Source: Symsagittifera roscoffensis (lineage: Eukaryota; Xenacoelomorpha; Acoela; Convolutidae). Taken from it: a stretch of DNA of 64,000 nucleotides. The notes below the pieces were generated by a model, which saw nothing but the letters and a program-made list of their open reading frames with translations, did not search any database and had not been told where the DNA came from. Location: assembly GCF_963678635.1 (NCBI RefSeq), contig NC_087063.1, positions 73,179,617-73,243,616 of the forward strand. The letters run 5' to 3'. Within the stretch, counting starts at the first letter, position 1; the number at the start of each line of letters is the position of its first letter. The position numbers were made by a program, and so were the translations under genes. Shown one piece after another: positions 1 through 9,963 of this stretch.

Positions 1-745
1 GATTCCCGTACTTCTTGGTCACTCTCGTCAAAGCCTGAGCCATCAGTCTTTGAAAAGTGGCCGTTGCATTGCACAAGCCGAAGGGCATCCTCTTCCACTG
101 GTACAATCCCAATTCGCACGCGAATCCGGTTTTCTCTCTATCCTTCTTCCGCAGAGGGACCTGCCAGAAGGCAGAACCCAAGTCCAATGTGGTGAAGAAT
201 TTGGCATCACCAAGCTTAGAGAGGCTGTCGTCTATTCGCGGTATCGGGTACGCATCTTTTATCGTCACCGCGTTCAAATAGCGAAAGTCGCAACAAAATC
301 TTAGCTGCCTCCCTTTCTTTTTCGCCATTACTACCCCGCAAGCCCACGGCGATTTCGAGGGTTCTATCGTGTCGTATTCAAGCAGCATTTCGATTTCCGC
401 TCGGCACGCTTCCGACTTGTGTGGCGTCATTCGTCTCGCGCCTTCTCTGTGCGGAACGGCACCTTCATCTAGTTCAATTTTGTGTTCGACGAAGTTGCAG
501 CAACCGATATCCGCCTTATGTTTTGAAAATACATCTGCGTTCCGATTAAGGAGGTCCCGCAATTTTTCGAAATCTCCCTCACCTATTTTACCTTTTAAAT
601 GTTCTATCTCTGGCAAAACCAGTTTGTCAGATTCTAGTTCATATGACGAGGGGCGTTCCGGAAAATTCGAGCAGCTCGATAAGCCGTCGTCCGTTTCGCA
701 TTTCATTGAAAACAATTTATGAATAGACTTTAATTCATTAATCCT
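1..745 (-). pseudogene. Reverse transcriptase, N-terminal part (cut by window edge)
   Basis: This is in the same frame as the gag-protease ORF and directly follows the amber codon at 746-748. About 248 codons are open to the edge of the window. A linker with acidic stretches leads into RT fingers and palm: MAKKKGRQLRFCCDFRYLN, then TLDLGSAFWQ with the first catalytic aspartate, then a PFGLCNATATFQ block. In this last block the usual Pro of FGLCNAPATF is Thr. The YxDD motif is outside the window. It would normally be made as part of a Gag-Pol polyprotein. Confidence 0.8.
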
Positions 746-3700
746 CTATAGAATTTTATCTTTATTGGCATGAAATAGACAGTCTTTCACACTATCTTTC
801 TTCAAGTTTTGTGTCTCCTCATAGTCGGTCCTCATCGTCAAAGCGTAACCAACCTTCCTTCCACGCTGGATTGAAACCATGGTGTCCAGTGTGTTCAATA
901 ACACACTGACACACAGTCCGTTTCGCGTTACCGGGAAGCTCCGGCCTAAAATCACCGAACTCTGACTATTTGGATTCGGTACTAAACAAACCTGTTTACT
1001 ATCGTTTAAAGAATTTAAATTTCTCATTCTATAAATTGCCACCACAGCTTGTCCTGGCTGTAGCTTCACTTTTCTATCTAAAAAAATTTGTACCTTGTTT
1101 TCGTCTGTTATTATCCTATTAATTAGTTTCTTAACATACTTCCGGTCCGGGTTTCTAATCCGTATCAGACCGTTGTTTAAGTCAATCATCACGTCCAAAT
1201 TCCTGACGAAATCTCTGCCCAAGATGAATTGGTCAGCGTCGTCCAAATTTTCTACCACCAGGAAGCTCATCCAAAGATCCCGTCCTCCCATGTGGAGAAC
1301 CGTTATTGGTGTTCTTCCGGCTACGTAGATCGCTCCTCGATTGGCGGCGGCCAGTCGAAGATTCGTTGGAATTAGATCTTCCCTCGTGAAGCCCATTCTT
1401 TCCCAAGGTTTTATCGGCATCACACTCACTACCGCTCCTGTGTCCAGAAGCCCTGTGACTCCAATTTTCGTCCCGTTGGTGTCGAGCAGATGTGCATTCA
1501 CATCTGCTTCATACCCAATGTGTACTGCATCTTGTTCCATCATGGCGTCATGGCCTATCCTGCGGACTTTGAGTTCCTCCTCACCCAAATAGATCTGCCC
1601 CATTTGGTCACTAACTGTTGTTACATAAGTCCTAGTGTAGATACTGATTCCATCCACGTTCAGCATCACTTGATACGGCCCATAGACCTCCAGGTAGCGT
1701 CCATGAAGTTTCTTTATGCGAGGGCCACCCGTTGTTAGTAGTGCTCGCACAGCTCTCGATTCAGTGCGTGGCTCCACCTGCCTCAGATAATCTGCATATG
1801 TGTCCAAATGCATCAAAGTGAACTCGGATGGTTCACTCAGATTTCTGATTACCTGATGTCCAGCCACTGAGATTATCGACTGTATCTTGTTTCCTAGTGG
1901 CACCATGCCGAACCTCTGACCAGAGATCACAATAAGTTTCATGCTCAAACTGCTTGGTGCTTTAGTCTCCTCGACCTCCGTTGCTTCGAAGGTATTCAGT
2001 TGCTTCTGTAGTTTCTCATGCTTCAGTTCGAGTTTCACTTTTTGTTCGATCTCTTTCGTCACCAGATCCTGCTGCACTCTATTCAGAGCATCCCTTGCGG
2101 CTGCCCTATAATCAATCTTGTAGTCATCGGCCGCAGTCACTGATTCCGGTTCACGTGTCTCTTCAGTTACCGCTTGCATTTTCTTCGTCGCCAGCTCTTG
2201 AGGTTTGTCTTTTCTGCGTGCCTCCGCTTCACTCAACAGGCGAGCCTTGCTGGCTTTCACTCCTGACAAAGCTTCTTCATGCCTTGGATGCTTGATTTCT
2301 GCCACTGCATCCCAGAATTGCGGACAATCTGATTTAAAATGACCTTCCAAGTTGCAAAAGAAACACCTCGGGCCGAATTTCGCAATTACTCCTCCTATTG
2401 CTTTCATACCTTGTTTGTAAGTTGGGCATGCCGACACATGATGGTCTGTTGAACTGCAATTGGCACAAGAGCGTCTCTTGTCCATGTCATCCCTCGGTTT
2501 GTACCAGTTGTTCCCTTGGTTTGCTGGCCCATTGTTAAAATTGCCATAATTGTTCTTTTAGTAACCAGATCTCGAAGCAGGTTTCAATAAAAGATATTCT
2601 TTTGACTTGAGCCTCAACTCCTCTGGTGTTGGCGCATTGGTTGATAGTGGTGTGTAATGCGTTGCCAGCATTGTCTGAAGTTCATCATTCTTCACACCAT
2701 CGATGAATTTTGAGGCCACTGCCAGGTTCACCCTTCGGTTCGACTCATCCGGTTGGCTGCGTCTTCTCAACATTTCCAAGTCGTCTAGAAACTTGTCTAT
2801 CGTTTCATCCTCTCATTGCCTCCGTTTCTCGAAGCGCATCATCGCCTGGTGTCCCTGCACCCCTGATCCAAAACGGTTTAACAAGATTTCGAAGATTTTC
2901 TCGGCTGTGTCACGCTGATATTGCTTCTTGGCCATGACACAGTTCAGGGCTGTCCCTTCCAAATTGCTGGTGAGCGCACTGCATTCCTGTCTTTCCGACA
3001 AGTCCTCTTCCTCGAAATGCAGTTTCATTACCTCTATCCAGGTATCAATACAGCCATCAGATTCGTCTTTATAGCATCTTGGTTTCTTAAAGACTCTTCT
3101 GGACTTCTCACTGCGTTCATTGGTTCTGGATAACCTTGTAAGGAATGTCTCCAAAGACCTGTTTAGGGGTTCAAAGGCTGTTGCCATTGCCGTAGCATCC
3201 CTTGTGTGTCCTGCCTGAGTGTCCTCACACCTTGTCAAAGGCTCTGTATTCGGTGCATCCCTGCAATCCGAATCGCCGTGAGTGTTTCCCCCTTGGCCCA
3301 CATGACTCCTCCCTGGGCTCGCATGTCTCATGTTACCGGAATCACTTCTCCCAGTCGCATGTGTGCCCTGCGTTGGTCGTTCGTTAGAGGTCTGTCTGTT
3401 CCCCGATGAACTTGCTCTACTGTTCGGGCCCCATGTTCTATTATCCCTTGTGGCATAGCCTGATGAACTGCCCCTACCTCTAGTGGATTCATATGTCCTC
3501 CTCCTTTGATGGTCATTGAAGTTCACCTTCGGCTCCCTGCTGGGACCTCCCGAGTTCGGTTCCCCATCTTTTGGTCCACTTTTGCTTCCTAGTAGCCCGT
3601 CCAACCTATCCATGATAGCCTGAGTTCGCCTCTCCATCATCGCGTCTATCTTTGTGTCAAGAGTCCCAAGAGACTGCTCTTGCTGAATTCTTAACTTCTC

Positions 3701-3964
3701 CATGTCGTCTCTTAAGCGTAACTCTCTCTGTTCCGCTTCTCTTGTCATTCACGACAAGTTCTTTGCTATGTGCTCGTCCGTTCTTTCTTTCAAGCGTTTT
3801 TCGCTCCTGCCAACTTCTTGTCTATTGCGGTTTATTTCTTCCCGCAGACTTTCTCTTTCTATGTGAACTGCTCTTTCTAGTTCACTCATTCTTATGGACA
3901 TCTGCTCATTTTGTTCTCCTATACTGCCCACTATGTTGTTCAAGGCTTCTTCTAGCGTGTCCCG
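746..3964 (-). pseudogene. gag-protease region of the Ty3/Gypsy element
   Basis: A single frame runs from 3964 to 746, punctuated by TGA at 3749-3751, TGA at 2813-2815 and TAA at 2558-2560, and closed by TAG at 746-748. The first 200 codons form a coiled-coil-like charged segment and an Arg/Ser/Gly-rich linker. A capsid-like segment follows that ends near 2560. From 2485 two CCHC knuckles (C-x2-C-x4-H-x4-C) lie within the first 60 codons of the last open segment, beginning CANC and CFFC. The protease active site reads GLLDTGA, followed about 70 residues later by FILGRDF, the typical retropepsin flap and C-terminal pattern. The frame continues unchanged past the TAG into reverse transcriptase. 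Confidence 0.8.
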
Positions 3965-4878
3965 TTATCCACGAGTGGCGTCACTAGTGGCGGTATAACC
4001 CTGTCGGTCCCAGGTAGCTTCGTGCTGGTCGAGATTCGGGCCTTGACTCTCTACCTCGACGTCTTTTCATTATCCACTTCAGGATCCGCCAATGCGTTGC
4101 CTAGCCCATTGTTTCTACTCTCCCCAGTTTTCGGCTCTGAGTTTGTCATAATCGCGAAGCCTCTCGACTGGCCCGGTGTGTTTACCTCTTTGCTTATCGT
4201 TCTCACCACACCAAATTTGTCCATGGTTCCAGTATCTCTTTCGACGTATGCCTCTTTCTCCTGGGTCGAACTATTGAGGCTGACTTTAGACCCAAAGTCC
4301 ACTTGCTCTTCTTCATCGTCCTCCTCCTCCTCCTGGGATTCACCTTCATTTCCTGTGCCCACTCCCATGGTGAATGGAAAGATGTTTCCTTAGGTGTTCC
4401 TCATTCTTTCTGAGAACGATGAAGACGTTGTTTGTTTCTCAGTCCCGCCTGCCATCATGGTGTTGTCTGTTGGAGATCTTCTAGTTGCCACTATTTCAGT
4501 TGAGATGTCGGACAGTTCCGACATCTCCTCTCGGTCCAATGTCCCGGTGGAAGTGGCAAAATCTTGGCCTTGTTCTACCGGAGTAGATTCACTCGCCAGC
4601 CTTCTGCCTCTCCCTTCCAGTCCATGTACTTCCTGGTTGTCATTCATGGCCTGGTCCGTATTGACCTCCACTTCTAACATTTCTTTTCTCTCTTCTGTGG
4701 TCTTCTGACTCCTCGTTTCAACCATTCTGCCTGAAACCGTCTCCCCTTTGTCGGTCCGGGCTCGTTTGATCCGATCCACAAAAGGGTCGGTCATTGTTTT
4801 TCTTTGCTTTTTAGGTATGAATTTCTTAGAGCTATTACCTCGTTTAGGTATCCTTGACTTGTCTAGACTCATTCTCAA
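3952..4878 (-). pseudogene. Leader ORF upstream of gag in the retrotransposon
   Basis: This is a reading frame of about 300 codons starting with ATG at 4878. It is interrupted in frame by TAA at 4390-4392 and TAG at 4051-4053, and ends with TAG at 3952-3954. The N-terminal 50 residues are rich in Lys and Arg, then the chain becomes acidic, with a run of Glu/Asp about 185 codons in. There is no recognisable domain and it could be the N-terminal, poorly conserved part of gag. It overlaps the gag frame, which is open from 3964, by 13 nt in the -1 register. That is the usual arrangement for programmed frameshifting, but it could equally be one old 1-nt indel. I see no canonical slippery heptamer in the overlap. 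Confidence 0.5.
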
Positions 4879-5640
4879 TTTTTCACTTCTTAATGCCTAT
4901 ACACCCAATTCGATTGCTAGTGAATTTATAGTTTGACTATCAATAATAATGACACAACACAATAAATTTCACAAGATTCTATTAAATAGTGACCACGAAT
5001 CTCTGTATGTTATCAGACTACAGTTTGTATATAATTTATTCACACTAACCGATTATCGTTCGTAAGATTTGAGAACTAGCACAATATGATGTTATCAGTC
5101 AATTTAAAAGATAGTGTACTCACTACCTAATCAAGCACAATTTATGTTGATTTAAAATCAAAAACAAAAAAATATATAATGACAGAATATGAATATTTCT
5201 ATAAAAAAACGTATGTGTATTATACTTTTAGTCGGTCGCAGTACAATAGTCGAACTCGTTTTTTTTTTAGTAAAAGCTTTCCCTGCTTGGTGCTGCACCA
5301 AACAGACAAAACTTTCAAGGCAGTAATTTTCTCAAGTGGGCGTCTATTGCACCCATCGAGTACTGTGTTACCTATCTGCCTTCGGACTGCCCGAGCTAGA
5401 CCTACTAAAATCCTCAGGGCAGTCACTTTTCAAAAAAACGTATTGGGTTTCAATCTACACCAATGTATTACGCTCTTTTTAGTTTAGACTTAGTGTAGCG
5501 AATATCCGAGTTCGGACCTGTTTTGTCTTGGTCTGGTTTTTATAGAAAGACAAGTTACCAGTGCAGTCACTGATTCCTAGCCTGTCTGCTAATAACCTAA
5601 TACCTCTCACTGTAGTCTTTCTTCTGTTTACCTAAGTCCT
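4879..5640. other. Non-coding flank upstream of the retrotransposon
   Basis: This stretch is AT-rich with no coding frame I trust. It should include the 5' untranslated leader and perhaps the 5' LTR of the minus-strand retroelement, but the other LTR is outside the window, so the boundaries cannot be set by comparison. I see no clear tRNA-complementary primer-binding site. Confidence 0.3.
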
Positions 5641-5654
5641 TTAATAAATAAAAA

Positions 5655-5880
5655 AAATATATCCCTCCGGATTGGCAAAAATAGGACCCTTCCGGATTGG
5701 CAAAAATTTAGACCCCTCCGGATTGGGAACCCTCCGGTTTTGTGAAAACAAGACCCCTCCGGATTGGGACCCCTCCGAATTTGAAAAATTTTGGACCCCT
5801 CCGGATTGGGAGCCCTCTGGTTTTGTAAATGTAGTTTTCCGGAGATTTCCTTCTTTCAACCTATACCCCTCCGGATACGT
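5655..5880. repeat. Cluster of CCCCTCCGGATTGG motifs
   Basis: The motif CCCCTCCGGATTGG or a one- to two-base variant occurs about eight times between 5660 and 5875 at spacings of roughly 20-60 bp, joined by short A/T-rich linkers (caaaaat, gaaaaa). On the minus strand the repeat reads as Glu-Gly-Ser-Gln-Ser-Gly-Gly, but no gene context supports translation. Isolated copies continue at about 5940, 6506, 6983, 7216, 7246, 8284 and (inverted, weak) 8654. It looks like a degenerate tandem or dispersed repeat. Confidence 0.6.
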
Positions 5881-8630
5881 TCCCCGATGCTATTTTGCTT
5901 TTTCAATTAACTAGGAAGGGTATGTAATGCTATCCTAGACCCTTCCGGATTGAAGTTAAGCCTCTTATTTGACAATTCACGCTAACGGTGAAGGGTCTTA
6001 TCGCTAGCCTAACTTCGGCTCGATTAAGGTTTTCCTATGCCTTTAGCCTTCCCTTTTCGTCTAGGACAGCCTAAAATTACTCTATTCAACCGCTGTTACC
6101 TTTTGGTAGGGGTGTAAGGGCTTTCCTAAAAAAAATTTATAAAACGTGAAGGGTCTACCCTCCCAAATTGGTGAATTTGCTAAAAACAATCTCAAAAAAT
6201 TTTCACGCTTATTTTTTCGAAAAACTTTTGTCCCTATCAATAAGCTCAGCTAATTTCTGATCTATTGGTAACAAGATCAACTGGATATGCCCAGTAGTTC
6301 CAAAGTTATTAACCAAAACGTCTTTTTTCTAAAGTCAAGAAATTTCTCTCTTATAGGTATCGCCTAACTTTTTCCACAATTCTGTTCTTTTCGACCTGAA
6401 AATTATTGATCCGAGCTCAGAAGGCCTATACTCTTCTAGTTCAAGGCAAAAGACCCGATCTAAAACGCTTTAGTTGAAAAAATTTGCGAAAAACTATGCT
6501 ACCTGTACCCCTCCGGATTGCTGAATCCACCAAATCAAACACGTTAAGTTCGATTTCTCTGCAACCCGGAAGGCTTTCGGGAAGCGGGTTTTTAAACTTG
6601 TAGATTCACTAGTGGACGTTGTCCGAACAACTATTTTTACTGGTGTAACTCAAAAATTTCTAAAAATTTTCTGAATTTATAGTGTTTCGTTTTCTCAAAA
6701 ATCGCGAAAATTCGGTTTTCGGTACAAAAATAGTTCCAACCACTTCCGAACTAAAATTAACCGGTTCTATTTATTATAGTAGTGCAGTTACGATGTATCA
6801 CACTACTTTAGCGCTTTTTTCCGTTTCAAAAAAATATCGATATCTCAAAAATCGCGACTTGTGGGGGGATCAAAATATCGCTATTTTGACCCTAAAAACC
6901 GGTCTGCTTTCTGAGTTTTTCACTGAAAAACGGTATAGGAGTATTAATATAGGCTATATAAGCAATAATATTAGTAATACTATACCCCTCCGGGTTCGTT
7001 CAATATCCGAATTAAGGTGCTTAACTCGGATATTCGCAGTTCTGTGAAGGGTCACTACAGTGCAGCACTGTCGAGCCCCCCACAGATTAATATCTTAATT
7101 TTTGTACCAAAAGGGATACAAAACTTGTTTACGATACCCAACAGTCAATTGTTGTTGTCGTTGAGCCCCTTTTGTTGCTCCTTGTACTGCTTGCCGGATC
7201 AGTCTTCTCCCAAGACCCTTCCGAATTGAGCGCAAATCAGCTGACCCTTCCGGATTGAGCGCAATTTATCATTAACGTGCTTAAATGCTCAAATAACCCT
7301 ACAGTACAAGCCTCACAAACGGGCTACAAAATTGATCGTGACAATTCTGACTGATATAAATGCCTGTAACAACAATATATCTATCAACAACAAACGGGAG
7401 GGTCGGATCACATCTTGTCTGGGGGGATGATTTCTACTGATTTTTTACTTCTTTTTTTTTTTTGGTTTTTTCGGTTATTTTTTTATGTTTTTTGTTTTTC
7501 TTGGGTACTATACTACTTTTTGTTTGATTTTATATATATCTTTATGTGTTTTTGGTCACGGATCATTCAGGAGATGACGGGACCGCGAATCCCCCCACCC
7601 TTCCTGATTCGTGAATTTTCGGTCTTAACTAGGTTAAAAAGCTATTCACGGTAATCCCGAAGGCTTCCGCGTTCCGAACTACACTTCCGCCCCGGCGGTT
7701 TTGGCCTTTTAAGGGCGTTAATGTGAGCATCCGCTGGGCGCGGAGTGCTCGTCAACGGTTCTGCCGGTCATGATGTTAAAAAAGAATAACACCCAGGAGC
7801 GCCATAAAAACATCTATGTAACATTCGCCCGGAAGATACATATCGACGGAAAATAAAACTTAGTCCTAATACGACTGGCTAACGTCTAAACAGAGCTGTA
7901 CATGTTTTTAACCGTCTCTACCAAGCCAGTACTTTCGGTGGTTTTTCTAACATCGGGTCGACAAAAACGTTACTGCTTTCGGCTTCGGTCAAAACACTCA
8001 AATTAACTTAATTACATGCAGAAATAGTGAGCTCATGGCTGGGTCTCAGTATCCCCAGACCACGAGGTCACTCCTAAAATCAGTGCTACTACTATTTATT
8101 GAAGTATTATTGTTTTTGTTCAGTAGATAAAAATCATCATCTCCATCGAAGATGGATCAACCCTTTCCCCCAACTCCTAGCTTCTCATCCTAGCAAAATG
8201 AATTCAGATGTTAATTAATTTCAACTCAGGACATAATAGGGAAGCTAAAAGTTTATATAAGTTAATAAAAGTTCCAGTCCCGAGACCCCTCCGGATTCCT
8301 GAATCCGGGGAAAAAAGGCTCTTATTCTCCTTCCGGAAGGCTGGTTTTCCACCCTTCACCGTTCGCAACGGCCTTGCAACTATTGTAGCGACACAATAGT
8401 TGCAACTCGGAGCAGTCTCTGCTATTTCTGCAATTTGTTGTTGTCTCTCAATCACAATCTCCGTTGTTAACGCTATCTCAACTAATGTTGTTGTGTTTTT
8501 CTTCCGGTTTTCTGCCAAAGTGGCCGTTTCTGACGTTTCTCAGGAATATGACGTCATCCTTCGAATTTTTAAAATTTCAAAATACCAGAATATCTTGACC
8601 TTCAGCATTTGACTAATTGTCCCAATAACG
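5881..8630. other. Non-coding, repeat-like stretch
   Basis: No gene is recognised. It holds scattered copies of the CCCCTCCGGATT motif, a T-rich low-complexity tract at 7440-7560, a short GC-richer island at 7640-7770, and a perfect 11-bp hairpin at about 8374-8403 (arms GCAACTATTGT and ACAATAGTTGC). Confidence 0.4.
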
Positions 8631-8633
8631 TTG

Positions 8634-8960
8634 TTAATCACTTAAAACCGTCAATTCGGAAGGTTCGCTGTTAATCTGCTGAATCTGCATTTTGGTCCAT
8701 TCTGGTCGAATGTCACAAGTTTCAAACACTACCCTGTCCGACCAATTTTTTGGATATTGATTTTCAATCCATTGTTTCCGATTTTTTTCCAATGCCTGGT
8801 CAAAATTTTCCCATGTTGAGATACTTCTGAAAACCCTTTGAACCGCCCTTTTAATAACGTTTCTTTTGGTTTCCCCCCGTTCAAGGTATTTGGGTTCAAT
8901 GAAAGGCCGGGGACTGCGTAGACCTTCTGCTGCGTCTCTCTCCGTTCCTCCAGCGCAAGA
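8634..8960 (-). pseudogene. Possible coding remnant, unknown
   Basis: A frame of 108 codons without a stop runs from 8960 to a TAA at 8634-8636, which is long for this AT-rich sequence. It has no plausible start codon. The translated composition is protein-like: Trp recurs about every 20 residues and charged residues are plentiful. A second frame over the upper half is also free of stops, so the stretch may simply be stop-poor, or an old frameshift may join the two. I do not recognise the family. A transposon ORF fragment is the likeliest alternative. Confidence 0.25.
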
Positions 8961-9963
8961 TCAATCAGGCTGTGATAAAAAGGAGCTTGCAGCTACAATC
9001 ATCGCCATTTTAACTCAAACACTGCTGACATTATGAACAAAAAGCGGTACATCAGGATTAAAAAAATTTACAATTGTTACTAAACGATCAAAGATCTGAA
9101 AAATGAGAAACATGTCTAAAAATGCTCTAAAACTTTTTGACCAATCAAATTTCTGACATGTCAGTTAGTTAACTTTTAGCCATGTCATACATAGACTATA
9201 ATTTCAGTGTTAAATTAATTTAAATTTATTTGATAAAATTCTAACCATTATTTTATTATTTTGTAAATAAATATATAATCCAGAAAAGTTGTGTGACTTA
9301 AGCTTGCTTAATAATATTAATTATCTTTTTGCAATTAAAATGTTCATTCTTTAAGCCAAACACCATCATGAGAAATATTATAATCAATTATAATCGACTA
9401 CAGGAAGCAAACTTAGGATATGAATAAGTTTGCTTTTTGTTCTATGATTTTGATTGGTTAATATAATCTTTGTCTACTTTTTGACCGGTATGTATTAAAG
9501 ATTGTCACTTTTTTGACTGCACTCCAAGTGGCGAACAGTCTGGCCAACATAGCAGGCAGAACAACTTGAACATACGATTTTGTAAACTGCTGAAATTTTT
9601 ACGAATTTGAGTATTTGATTATCGACAGATATCCAGAATCTTCCATACTATTAACATTAGAAGCTGCACACCGACCGCATGTTTGTTGTCTTATTTGGCA
9701 ATTTTTCTGATATTTTTCATTTTTTCCAAATTATATTTTTTTCGTTTATATTAGTTCGGTCTCATTTTATATTCACGAGCTTGTAATGCTGTGCTTGGGT
9801 TGTAACGCAAGTGATGCGAAGCTCCGCTTCGCCTGTAATTATTTGTAATTATTACTACCATAGCCTCAATCTGTGCTGGAGTTAGTTTAAAAGTCGTGCC
9901 GATGTCCAAGAATGATGGAAATTTTTTCAGTTAACATCTGGTCTTCTTGATTATATTACGAAA
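8961..9963. other. Intergenic, upstream of the first dioxygenase gene
   Basis: AT-rich sequence with no coding frame. It contains a small hairpin (GCGAAGCTCCGCTTCGC at about 9816-9832) and a strong polypyrimidine-AG (ATTTTTTCAG) ending at 9930, 33 nt before the start codon at 9964. The latter is a candidate 5'-UTR intron or trans-splice acceptor. Confidence 0.35.

Larger units (their letters stand above)
1..4878 (-). mobile_element. Ty3/Gypsy-type LTR retrotransposon, 5' part, degenerate
   Basis: On the minus strand the order is a charged leader ORF (4878-3952), a gag-like region (3964 to about 2500), two CCHC zinc knuckles, an aspartic protease with a DTG active site, and the first half of a reverse transcriptase that runs off the window at position 1. 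The RT motifs before the edge (RFCCDFRYLN, LDLGSAFWQ, a PFGLCNA-type block) are of Ty3/Gypsy type. The YxDD catalytic box, RNase H, integrase and 3' LTR would lie to the left of the window. I could not delimit a 5' LTR or primer-binding site upstream of 4878. The coding frame is interrupted by six in-frame stops, so this copy is probably not functional unless stops are read through. Confidence 0.85.

Noticed and set aside
50-722. Plus-strand open frames at 50-304 and 369-722
   Set aside because: They are shadows of the minus-strand reverse transcriptase frame, which shows clear RT motifs.
5641-5914. Repetitive proteins on both strands (EGSQSGGV-type repeat)
   Set aside because: They follow from translating the CCCCTCCGGATTGG repeat; both strands are open for the same reason, and no gene signals flank them.
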